Shown here one piece after another: positions 8,204 to 15,514 of a stretch of 64,000 nucleotides of DNA. A program made the translations under genes and the position numbers. The notes under the pieces were generated by a model. The model ran no database searches. It was not told the DNA's origin and worked only from the letters and a program-made list of their open reading frames with translations. How positions within the stretch are numbered: the first letter of the stretch is position 1; each line of letters starts with the position of its first letter. Location: NCBI GenBank assembly GCA_027449685.1, contig DAIDLC010000007.1, positions 1-64,000 on the forward strand, written 5' to 3'. The DNA is from Ferrovaceae bacterium. GTDB taxonomy: Bacteria > Pseudomonadota > Gammaproteobacteria > Burkholderiales > Ferrovaceae.

Positions 8204-9637
8204 TCAGTCGGGTTTCGGGGCCAGTTTCATTCCCAATCGAAGCACGGCTGCCACCAGGATTTCCAGGTCCTGCAGGGTAGTGCGGTGATTGACCAGGGCT
8301 GCCCGCAGAGCAAATTGGCCCTTGAGCGTGGTGCTGGAAGGCAGGGCCAGACCGGATTCTTGGAGCTCGATGAGCAATTGGGCGTTCACGGTGTTGGGGT
8401 CAGGGCAACGAAAACGAAAACATACGATGTTAAGGGTGATGGGTGCTAAAAGTTCCAGCCGCGGCTGTGCGGCGATCAAGGCACCCAGTTGTTGTGCCAG
8501 GGTGCAAGTATGCGCCATCATCTCGCCCAAGGCACGGGTTCCATAAACCTTGAGTGTAAACCAGGTTTTCAGGGCGCGAAAGCCGCGTGACAAATCCGGG
8601 CCGTAGTCACACGGCCAGGGAGAACCTGCGGCGGCGCCGCGTGTGTCACGCCGCAGATAGGCGGCCGGTGTGGCAAAGGCCTGACGCTGCAGCGTATCCT
8701 CGCGCACCAGAATGAAGCCGGCATCATAGGGGACTTGCCCCCATTTGTGAAAATCGAAGGCGATGGAGTCGGCACGCTGAATCCCCCGAAAGCGTGGCGC
8801 AAGCTGTGGGCTGAGGCATCCCAGCGCGCCAAACGCACCATCCACATGAAACCAGAGCCCTTCCTGGGCGCACAATGCGGCCAAATCCGCCAGGTCATCT
8901 ACGGCGCCCACATCCACGCTGCCGGCGGTTCCCACCACCAGAAAGGGCTCCAGTCCGGCGGCCCGATCGGCCCGAACCCTTGCGCGTAAGGCGCCGGGGT
9001 CCATCTGGAACTGGTCGTTCATGGGAATCAGATGCAGGGCCTGGGTGCCCAGGCCAGACAAATCCAGGGCCTGGGCAATGCACCCATGGGCGCCGGCTGA
9101 AGCATAGGCCACCAGTGCGCGCTGGGTCTGGCCAGCCAGGCCTTGGGCCCGCAAGCAGGGGCCTAGACGGGCGCGTTGGGCCACCCAAACGCCAATCAAA
9201 TTGGCCATGGACGTGCCTGTCACGAATAATCCGCTGGCCTGAGGGGGAAATTCGAACCATTGCCGGATCCACGCTAACAGTTGGCGTTCCAGTTGAATGG
9301 GAGCCTGATGGCGCCCTCCGGCATTGACATTCAAACCGCCAGCCAGCATTTCGGCCAGCATGCCCACCGGGGTGCCGCCACCGTGTACCCACCCCATGAA
9401 ACCCGGGTGCGGGTTACCGATGGTATAGGGCAGGATATGGTCCAGGAATTCCTGGTGGACTTGGGGCAGATCCTGGGGTTCCAGGGGAGAGTCCTGCTGA
9501 AAGAAGGGCTGCTTGGCGCTGGGCAAGGGTTGCCAGGTGGGGCGCTGGCGCAGATGTTGTTGGTAATCCAGCATGTCATCCAGCATGACATGGGCTTGCT
9601 GGCGAAAGGCCGTCCAGTCTGTGGGGTCGAGGGTCAC
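8204..9637 (-). CDS. Group II PLP-dependent amino acid decarboxylase (aromatic-L-amino-acid/glutamate decarboxylase family)
   Basis: Decarboxylates an L-amino acid to an amine; substrate not determinable here. The motif FDFHKWGQVPYDAGFILVRE carries the PLP lysine in the family's HKW context. The upstream FHVDGAFGALGCLSP matches the family's HVDAA(Y/F) cofactor site, and TSMANLIGVWVAQRARL the phosphate loop. The frame extends to a GTG at 9745, overlapping the preceding HD-GYP gene by 71 bp. I prefer GTG at 9637 (VTLDPTDWTAFRQQAH), giving 477 residues, because this aligns with the usual family N-terminus; neither start has a clear ribosome site. First gene of the three-gene cassette. Confidence 0.85.
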   Translation of the reverse strand: MTLDPTDWTAFRQQAHVMLDDMLDYQQHLRQRPTWQPLPSAKQPFFQQDSPLEPQDLPQVHQEFLDHILPYTIGNPHPGFMGWVHGGGTPVGMLAEMLAGGLNVNAGGRHQAPIQLERQLLAWIRQWFEFPPQASGLFVTGTSMANLIGVWVAQRARLGPCLRAQGLAGQTQRALVAYASAGAHGCIAQALDLSGLGTQALHLIPMNDQFQMDPGALRARVRADRAAGLEPFLVVGTAGSVDVGAVDDLADLAALCAQEGLWFHVDGAFGALGCLSPQLAPRFRGIQRADSIAFDFHKWGQVPYDAGFILVREDTLQRQAFATPAAYLRRDTRGAAAGSPWPCDYGPDLSRGFRALKTWFTLKVYGTRALGEMMAHTCTLAQQLGALIAAQPRLELLAPITLNIVCFRFRCPDPNTVNAQLLIELQESGLALPSSTTLKGQFALRAALVNHRTTLQDLEILVAAVLRLGMKLAPKPD

Positions 9638-9674
9638 AGGTATAGGGCCGTTGGGCGGGGACTGTGCCGCAGCT

Positions 9675-10880
9675 TCAAAGGGCCAGCACCGAAGCCGGAA
9701 AGTGCCAGCGCTCGGGGGTTTCAGCAGAAACCACTGCGTCTTCACCCATGGACAGATCCAGCAATTTTGGCTCCAGATGGCAGTTCTTGCGCACGGAAAA
9801 AAACACTTTGACCAAAGGAGTGAGCAAGCTGGCGGGATGCTGTTCCACCACGAGCGCCAGGCGTTCAGACTTCAGTTTTACCAGAGCGCCTGTGGGATAA
9901 ATGCCCACAGTGCGCACAAAGGCGTGAAAAATGCGCAAGTCGAAATGCGAACTCTGCCATTCTGCCATTTTTCGAAGGGCCATGGCCGGCTCCCAACCGG
10001 TCTTGTAACAGCGTTCCGAGGTGATGGCGTCATACACATCGCAGACCGTACCCATACGCGCATATAACGAAACCTCCTCACCCGACAAGCCCTCCGGGTA
10101 GCCACTGCCATCGATTTTTTCGTGGTGATGCAGGCAAACATCCAGAACGATGGGATGTAGTCCTCCGGAGCGCAGCAAAATCTCATGACCCAGCACGGGA
10201 TGGGATTTGATGGTGGTAAATTCTTCGTCTGTCAGACGCCCTGGTTTGTTCAGCACCTCGTCGGCAATCATCATTTTACCCACATCGTGTAACAACCCGG
10301 CGGTGCCCGCATGCATCAGTTCTTCACCCGTAAGCCCCAATTGTTTGCCCAGAGCCAGCATCAAGGCGCAAACCGCTACAGAATGCAGGTAGGTGTAGTC
10401 ATTCTTGTTTTTCAGGCGGGCCAGATTGAGCAGAGCGTCGGAATTGCGGGCCACCGATTGATGAATTTCCGCTACCAGAGGATAAGCCGCTTCGGCGTTC
10501 AGGGCCTGCCCCATGCGCACTTCCTGGAACATGGAGGTTACTGCTGTTTTGGCGCGCGCGTGGATGAAGCGGGCGCGCTCGAGCTCTTCCTTGAAGGGAA
10601 CCCGCAGATCCTGGGGAGGGGTCTGTTGCGTGTGGCTCAACAGGCTTTCCGCTTGTTCGCGCACCTGCTCGGCATCCAGGCTGGGGGTGTCGTCACCCAC
10701 GTCCAGACCCTTGTCCGGATCGATCCAGACCTCGCGTACGCCGCTTTGCAGGAGTGTTTGATAGTCTTTGTCGGAAGTGAGCAAAAAAGCGGTTTTCCAG
10801 AAGGGATGATCCATCCAGTTGCCGCAGATTTCGTGAATGAACATGCCGACCGTGAGGTGACTAACCGGAATCTTTTTCAT
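9675..10880 (-). CDS. HD-GYP domain protein with N-terminal DUF3391, probable cyclic-di-GMP phosphodiesterase
   Basis: Hydrolyses cyclic di-GMP in characterised relatives. 401 residues. The N-terminal ~130 residues (MKKIPVSHLTVGMFIHEICG...) match the DUF3391 domain often fused to HD-GYP. The catalytic domain shows GLLHDVGKMMIADEVLNKPG (HD motif), HPVLGHEILL and HHHEKIDGSGYPEGLSGEE (the HHExxDGxGYP signature), so it looks active. No transmembrane segment is evident. Follows the HDOD gene by a short gap. Its product may link cyclic di-GMP to the nearby flagellar genes; this is inference from position. Confidence 0.9.
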   Translation of the reverse strand: MKKIPVSHLTVGMFIHEICGNWMDHPFWKTAFLLTSDKDYQTLLQSGVREVWIDPDKGLDVGDDTPSLDAEQVREQAESLLSHTQQTPPQDLRVPFKEELERARFIHARAKTAVTSMFQEVRMGQALNAEAAYPLVAEIHQSVARNSDALLNLARLKNKNDYTYLHSVAVCALMLALGKQLGLTGEELMHAGTAGLLHDVGKMMIADEVLNKPGRLTDEEFTTIKSHPVLGHEILLRSGGLHPIVLDVCLHHHEKIDGSGYPEGLSGEEVSLYARMGTVCDVYDAITSERCYKTGWEPAMALRKMAEWQSSHFDLRIFHAFVRTVGIYPTGALVKLKSERLALVVEQHPASLLTPLVKVFFSVRKNCHLEPKLLDLSMGEDAVVSAETPERWHFPASVLAL

Positions 10881-10894
10881 GGCTTGCGTGGGGA

Positions 10895-11743
10895 TTACCT
10901 GTCCGCGTCGGAGCGGTACTGATAGATGGGGGTTGCCCGCACCAGGTCCTTGACCTGTTCCAGGGGCAAGTGCAGCAGGGCGGCAATATCGCGAAAGTCG
11001 TCGGGCAAGGCCGCGTCGTCCCAGCCGTTGGCCGAATGTCGGGCCAGATTCACCGCCAAGGCCACATTGCGCACCCGGGTTTGCCGTTGCAGGGAGTCAT
11101 CCATCAGGGTGGTCAGCAATCGGGGCAAGGACCACTCCTTGGCCAGCAGGCGCTGCAATTCGGCAATGGGAAAACCCAGCACCTCTTCCTGGAGCGCCTG
11201 GCTGCGTAGCGTACGGTCCTCGATTTGACGCTCGCGGATGGCCAACATGTCCTTGGGGGCAAAACACCACAGTAATATTTCCGCCACATCGTGCAGCAAG
11301 GCGGCCACATAGACTTCGTGAAAGCGCAGATCGTTCAGGCGCACGGCCCATTCGATGGCGTAATCCGCGGCCCGAGAGGAACGCTCCAGTACGGGTCCCA
11401 GCTCGATCAAGGCCCAGGGATGGGGTTCCAGCAAGTTTTCCACCACGGGCTCAAAAGATACCTTGTCGTAAAACTTTTTCAATCCCAGCATCAGGATGGC
11501 CTGTTCCACCTGAATGATTTCCGTAGATTGGTGGCTGGGGCGATGCAACTGCAGGTAATGCAGCAGTTTCACGGTCAGGAGGGGATCTCCCAAAACGATG
11601 CGTGCTACCATGCGCGCACTCATGCGCTCTTCGTCCTCCAACAACGCGGTGAGCTGTTCACCCGTGCCTTTCAGCACCGGGATCTCGGTTTGGGAAAGAA
11701 AGCTGAGCCAGTTTCCCAGAGAGCGTTTGTTCGAGGCTTGCAC
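10895..11743 (-). CDS. HDOD domain signalling protein
   Basis: HDOD proteins are non-catalytic relatives of HD hydrolases found in bacterial signalling, often beside HD-GYP or GGDEF genes. The N-terminal part EIPVLKGTGEQLTALLEDEE, then VARIVLGDPLLTVKLLHYL, and the helix containing YVAALLHDVAEILLW fit HDOD. The ATG at 11761 is possible, but GAGGAG placed 7-8 bases before GTG 11743 (VQASNKRSLGNWLSFL) makes the GTG the better start, giving 282 residues. Upstream partner of the HD-GYP gene; divergent from the hemerythrin gene. Confidence 0.85.
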   Translation of the reverse strand: MQASNKRSLGNWLSFLSQTEIPVLKGTGEQLTALLEDEERMSARMVARIVLGDPLLTVKLLHYLQLHRPSHQSTEIIQVEQAILMLGLKKFYDKVSFEPVVENLLEPHPWALIELGPVLERSSRAADYAIEWAVRLNDLRFHEVYVAALLHDVAEILLWCFAPKDMLAIRERQIEDRTLRSQALQEEVLGFPIAELQRLLAKEWSLPRLLTTLMDDSLQRQTRVRNVALAVNLARHSANGWDDAALPDDFRDIAALLHLPLEQVKDLVRATPIYQYRSDADR

Positions 11744-11981
11744 GCCAACTTCTCCTCTCATTATGGCAGTACCAGCACTTTATCGGCTGTTTGGGGGAAT
11801 GCTTGACCTGGTAGAGGGTTACCACGCCCGCGCTCAAGTACTGACAAGTGTGCCAGCCTGGCGCAGGATGAGCAAGTTGCCAGTGGCAAGAGACAAGCGC
11901 TTTCTTTGGCGCCGGGAGAATGTCAGAATACGCGTACTCGGAAAGAGGTGTCTTCCGGGGGTTTACCCACAGGAGATTGCA

Positions 11982-12389
11982 ATGCCACTCATCACCTGGT
12001 CGCACATGCTTTCCACCGGCATCGCCGAGCAGGATGCCCAACACAAAAAACTGGTAGAACTCATCAACCAGCTGGATGAAGCCCTGTACACCGGGCAAGA
12101 CAAGGAGATTCAGGTCGTGGTGCTGGCCCAGCTCATCGACTACACGGTCTATCATTTTGGCTATGAAGAGGGCCTGATGAAGCAGTACGACGACGAAGAT
12201 GCGGCGCGCCATAGGGCGGAACATTCAAAGTTTGTTCAGGTGGTGGATGACTTTCAACGGCAATTTGAAGCTGGGTCGGTGCTGATCTCCACCGACCTGA
12301 TGCATTTTTTGCGGGATTGGCTCACGGGCCACATCATGAAAACCGACAAGAAAATGGGGCAACGACTGGTCCAGCAAGGTTTGAATTGA
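11982..12389 (+). CDS. Bacteriohemerythrin (di-iron oxygen-binding protein)
   Basis: Single-domain hemerythrin of 135 residues. Ligand-bearing motifs are present in order: GIAEQDAQHKKLVELINQL, YTVYHFGYEEGLMKQYDD, RHRAEHSKFVQVV and LRDWLTGHIMKTDKKMG. These give the His and carboxylate set expected for the di-iron site. Such proteins bind O2 reversibly and may serve oxygen delivery or sensing for aerotaxis. AGGAG at 11971-11975 supports the ATG at 11982. The frame is open upstream to 11598 but that part is antisense to the HDOD gene. Divergent from the HDOD/HD-GYP pair; the 200-bp gap shows no strong promoter. Confidence 0.93.
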   Translation: MPLITWSHMLSTGIAEQDAQHKKLVELINQLDEALYTGQDKEIQVVVLAQLIDYTVYHFGYEEGLMKQYDDEDAARHRAEHSKFVQVVDDFQRQFEAGSVLISTDLMHFLRDWLTGHIMKTDKKMGQRLVQQGLN

Positions 12390-12503
12390 GCCGCAAGGCC
12401 AACTGTTGTCCATTCATTGACCTGTTTTTTCGCGTGAAGAGATCGGTGGGAGTGCTCTGAACGCTATGATTCTTTGGCGTTTATTGCTTTTTATAAGGAA
12501 TCA

Positions 12504-12579
12504 TGGTGCTGATGAGAGGAGTCGAACCTCCGACCTACTGATTACGAATCAGTTGCTCTGCCAACTGAGCTACATCAGC
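12504..12579 (-). tRNA. tRNA-Thr (anticodon CGT)
   Basis: Minus-strand cloverleaf. Acceptor stem GCTGATG (12579-12573) pairs with CATCAGC; discriminator A and an encoded CCA end at 12504. The D-arm starts GCTCAGTTGGCAGAGC. The anticodon stem CTGAT/ATCAG frames TTCGTAA, so the anticodon is CGT for threonine ACG codons. The T-arm carries GGTTCGACTCC. Promoter not clear: a TATAAT-like box on the minus strand at 12654-12659 lies about 75 bp upstream. Confidence 0.97.
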
Positions 12580-12679
12580 ACAGGGTAAAATCCATGCCGC
12601 AGGGCAGATTTGCCCGTGGTTCAAAGAACTGAGTTGTGCCTTTGTGCAGGTGGATTATAGCTGATGATCTGGGGATTTT

Positions 12680-13474
12680 CTACGCATGTTTAAACATCAC
12701 ATCCCGGGTGGAGGGGGTGAGATGTTGGCCGCCATCCACCACTAGCGTGGTGCCGGTGATAGCTTGGGCCTGGACCAGATAGACCACGGCCTGGGTGATA
12801 TCCTGCAGGCTGGAAGAGTATCCCAGAGGGGTTTGGCGGTGAGCCCAGAGAAATTGGGCTTCGGATTGTCCGCCAGAGGGGAGGGTGATCCCGGGGGCCA
12901 GTCCCACCACGCGTACCCAGGGGGCATAGGCCTGGGCCAACAACCGGGTAGCCGTCTCCAGGGCCGCTTTGCTGAGCGTGTAGGAAAAAAAATCAGGGTT
13001 GGGGTTGAAGAGCTTCTGATCCAGCAGATTGATGATTACGGCGCGCTCGGCCGGTTCTGTGGGGCCTTGGGGGAGTTGTCGTTGCCGGGTTGCAAAGAGC
13101 TGTCGGGAGAGTAACAGGGGGGCAGTCAGGTTGATGGCCATATGGGCGTTCAAGCCCCTGGCCTCTACCCCATGGGGCGCATCGTATTCGAATCGTGAGG
13201 CGCTGTTGACCAGACACGTGACAGGCCCCATGCGCTGCTCACAGTCTTCCAGCAGCTGCAAACATTGTGCGCTGTCTTCCAGATCGGCGCAAAAGACCTC
13301 GGCCCGGCGTCCCAGGGTGCGTATCTGGTCTCTGGTCTGCCGCGCTTCTGTCTCGGAGCTGTGGTAGTGCAGCGCGATATCCCACCCCTGACAGGCCAGT
13401 TCCAGGGCAATGCCACGCCCCAGTCGGCGCGCTGCGCCCGTGACCAGTGCAAGCGGAATGGCTGTGTTGGTCAC
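12680..13474 (-). CDS. Pteridine reductase (FolM/PTR1-like short-chain dehydrogenase)
   Basis: NADPH-dependent SDR enzyme reducing dihydropteridines/dihydrofolate. 264 residues. The nucleotide motif TGAARRLGRGIA is the pteridine-reductase variant of the SDR glycine motif, with Arg-Arg-Leu-Gly. LVNSASRFEYD matches the NNAS region and SYTLSKAALE holds the catalytic Tyr-x3-Lys. The C-terminal substrate region LAPGITLPSG is present. Start is GTG at 13474. Sits between tRNA-Thr and the Fur-like gene. May complement the folate genes folE2 and folB elsewhere in the window. Other SDR activities cannot be excluded. Confidence 0.85.
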   Translation of the reverse strand: MTNTAIPLALVTGAARRLGRGIALELACQGWDIALHYHSSETEARQTRDQIRTLGRRAEVFCADLEDSAQCLQLLEDCEQRMGPVTCLVNSASRFEYDAPHGVEARGLNAHMAINLTAPLLLSRQLFATRQRQLPQGPTEPAERAVIINLLDQKLFNPNPDFFSYTLSKAALETATRLLAQAYAPWVRVVGLAPGITLPSGGQSEAQFLWAHRQTPLGYSSSLQDITQAVVYLVQAQAITGTTLVVDGGQHLTPSTRDVMFKHA

Positions 13475-13505
13475 GGTGATCGGTGAGAGGAACTGGCCGG
13501 GGGGG

Positions 13506-13925
13506 TCAATGGGATTTGCGGATGCGGATGATCACATCCATGCGTTCCTGCTCCATGCCCTCAGGAATGGGTGGCAGACCTTCCAGGCGCAGGTCGGGCG
13601 CTTCTATATCCATCAGGATGCCCTGCTCCACGTCAAAGAAATGGGGGTGTGGTTGCGTATTGGTATCGTAGAAAACCCGTTCCGGATCCACGATCACTTC
13701 CCGTACCATCTGTTTTTTTTCGAACAGGTTCAACGTGTTGTAGATGGTCGCTTTGGAAACTTCGGCATGTTCCTGATTGACCAGGGTCAGCAATTGGTCG
13801 GCGGAAAGGTGCTGGCTGCGGGCAAAGAGGATCTGGGCAATCACCAGTCGTTGATGGGTGGGAATGATCTCGTGCGCGCGGAGCAATTTGGCAATCTGGG
13901 CGCGATCCGGTGCGGGCGTATCCAT
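13506..13925 (-). CDS. Fur-family transcriptional regulator, Irr/PerR-like
   Basis: 139 residues from ATG 13925. Winged-helix DNA-binding domain: IIPTHQRLVIAQILFARSQH, then EVSKATIYNTLNLFEKKQMV (recognition helix). The dimerisation/metal half contains FYDTNTQPHPHFFDVEQG, closest in pattern to the Irr branch. No CxxC pairs are visible, so the structural zinc site of classical Fur is missing. Upstream in-frame ATGs at 13988 and 14018 fall inside or before the likely promoter (13968-13997), which favours the start at 13925. Target genes cannot be told. Confidence 0.85.
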   Translation of the reverse strand: MDTPAPDRAQIAKLLRAHEIIPTHQRLVIAQILFARSQHLSADQLLTLVNQEHAEVSKATIYNTLNLFEKKQMVREVIVDPERVFYDTNTQPHPHFFDVEQGILMDIEAPDLRLEGLPPIPEGMEQERMDVIIRIRKSH

Positions 13926-13967
13926 GGGCGAACAAAGTCCGGTTGGTTGGGGCGGGTAACTTCTGTC

Positions 13968-13997
13968 ACTATAGCGTGAATGGCTCATACATTTCAA
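13968..13997 (-). promoter_or_regulatory. Probable sigma-70 promoter of the Fur-family gene
   Basis: On the minus strand TTGAAA (13997-13992), an 18-bp spacer, then TATAGT (13973-13968). It lies between the ispH stop and the regulator, and would place transcription start about 35-40 bases before ATG 13925. Confidence 0.55.
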
Positions 13998-14024
13998 TCC
14001 AGTCCAAACATCGAGCAAAGCACT

Positions 14025-14963
14025 TCATCCTAAAGCCTTTGGCAGGGGAAATTCCACATTTTCCGGGGTGCCCTGGAGGGTTTCCACCGGACCGGCGCCC
14101 AGGGCCTGCAAGCGCTCTACCACTTCATGCACCAGGATTTCCGGAGCGGAGGCTCCGGCGGTTACGCCAATGACGGCTTTTCCCTGCAACCACTCCGGCT
14201 GCACATCGCAGGCACGATCCACCCGATAGGCTTCGATGCCCCGGTGGGTGGCCACTTCGCGCAAACGGTTGGAATTGGAACTGGTGGGAGAACCCACCAC
14301 GATGATGAGATCGGCGAGTGCCGTCAGTGCTTTCACGGCATCCTGGCGATTTTGGGTGGCATAGCAGATATCGTCCTTGCGGGGGCCCTGAATCAATGGA
14401 AAACGGCCGCGCAGGGCCTGAATGACCCGTTGGGCATCATCTACCGAGAGGGTGGTTTGGGTTACGTAAGCCAGTTGCGCCGGGTTCTGGATCTGCAGCA
14501 AAGCCACGTCGTCCACGGTTTCCACCAGATAGATATGGTCCGGTGCTTGCCCCAGCGTGCCTTCCACTTCGGGGTGGCCGCGATGGCCGATCATGACGAT
14601 TTCGCGTCCGGCCGCATGCAGTCGCGCCACTTCGGAATGCACCTTGGTGACCAGGGGGCAGGTGGCGTCAAAAACCGTCAAACCCCGCAGCTCGGCTTCG
14701 GCCCGCACGGCCAACGACACGCCATGGGCGCTGAAGATGACGGTGGATCCCCGGGGCGCTTGGGCCAGATTTTCGATGAACACGGCGCCCTTGTTACGCA
14801 GGTTGTCTACCACGAAACGGTTATGGACTACTTCATGGCGCACGTAAATGGGTGGGCCAAAGCGTTCCAGAGCACGTTCCACGATTTCAATGGCACGATC
14901 CACGCCTGCGCAGAAGCCGCGGGGGTTGGCCAGCAAGACGCTGGGGGGAGAAAGAGTATTCAT
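14025..14963 (-). CDS. ispH: IspH, 4-hydroxy-3-methylbut-2-enyl diphosphate reductase
   Basis: Last step of the MEP isoprenoid pathway; [4Fe-4S] enzyme making IPP and DMAPP. 312 residues from ATG 14963 ([20 protein letters not shown]). The three cluster cysteines are in [18 protein letters not shown] and [21 protein letters not shown] and [10 protein letters not shown] substrate motifs are present. An in-frame ATG at 15011 would add 16 unlikely residues. Downstream of ileS and lspA, the usual ribF-ileS-lspA-ispH order. The pathway is also represented here by dxs and ispE. Confidence 0.97.
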   Translation of the reverse strand: MNTLSPPSVLLANPRGFCAGVDRAIEIVERALERFGPPIYVRHEVVHNRFVVDNLRNKGAVFIENLAQAPRGSTVIFSAHGVSLAVRAEAELRGLTVFDATCPLVTKVHSEVARLHAAGREIVMIGHRGHPEVEGTLGQAPDHIYLVETVDDVALLQIQNPAQLAYVTQTTLSVDDAQRVIQALRGRFPLIQGPRKDDICYATQNRQDAVKALTALADLIIVVGSPTSSNSNRLREVATHRGIEAYRVDRACDVQPEWLQGKAVIGVTAGASAPEILVHEVVERLQALGAGPVETLQGTPENVEFPLPKALG

Positions 14964-15049
14964 GGGATTTCTTGGTTGTAAGGGTATCGGAGAAGTCTCG
15001 GGAGCATTCAATTCCTGTCACCGCCTATGGTAAGGGTATTCTGAACAGA

Positions 15050-15514
15050 TCAAAACCGGTTGCGCCAACTATCCCACAGGAGGATGGCCACGCCCAGCGT
15101 GATGGCGCTGTCCGCTGTGTTGAAGGCCGGCCAATAATGGGTGCCCACATGCCATTGGATGAAATCGGTGACGGTCCCCCAACGGATCCGGTCGATCAGG
15201 TTGCCGGCGGCGCCCCCGGAAATCAGGGAAAGACCCAGACAGAAACGTGGTTCTTCCAGGTGGCGGCCGATCATCCAGAACATGAAACCGATGGCCAGGA
15301 CCGCTACGGCACTGAAGAATCCCCGTTGCCACCCACCGGCCCCCGCGAGAAAACTGAAGGCAGCTCCTTGATTGTGCGCCAGTACCAGATCGAACCAGTC
15401 GTTGACGAAGCGCAAGGGAACGTCCGCCATGAACTGCAGGATCCAGCGCTTGCTCCATTGGTCCAATGCCACCACGGTGCCGGCCACCACCAGCCAAGGA
15501 AGCCACTTACGCAT
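15050..15514 (-). CDS. lspA: LspA, lipoprotein signal peptidase (signal peptidase II)
   Basis: Inner-membrane aspartyl protease that cleaves prolipoproteins before the lipid-modified Cys. 154 residues, four predicted membrane segments. Conserved boxes: [40 protein letters not shown] (first catalytic Asp) and [11 protein letters not shown] (second Asp). Start ATG 15514 overlaps the ileS stop by 8 bp; an in-frame ATG at 15562 is inside ileS. Substrates in this window include LolB and the BON lipoprotein. Confidence 0.97.
   Translation of the reverse strand: MRKWLPWLVVAGTVVALDQWSKRWILQFMADVPLRFVNDWFDLVLAHNQGAAFSFLAGAGGWQRGFFSAVAVLAIGFMFWMIGRHLEEPRFCLGLSLISGGAAGNLIDRIRWGTVTDFIQWHVGTHYWPAFNTADSAITLGVAILLWDSWRNRF

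Noticed and set aside
12467-12504. ATGATTC / GAATCAT inverted repeat downstream of tRNA-Thr
   Set aside because: Seven-base arms with a loop of over 20 bases and no GC stem; too weak to call a terminator.
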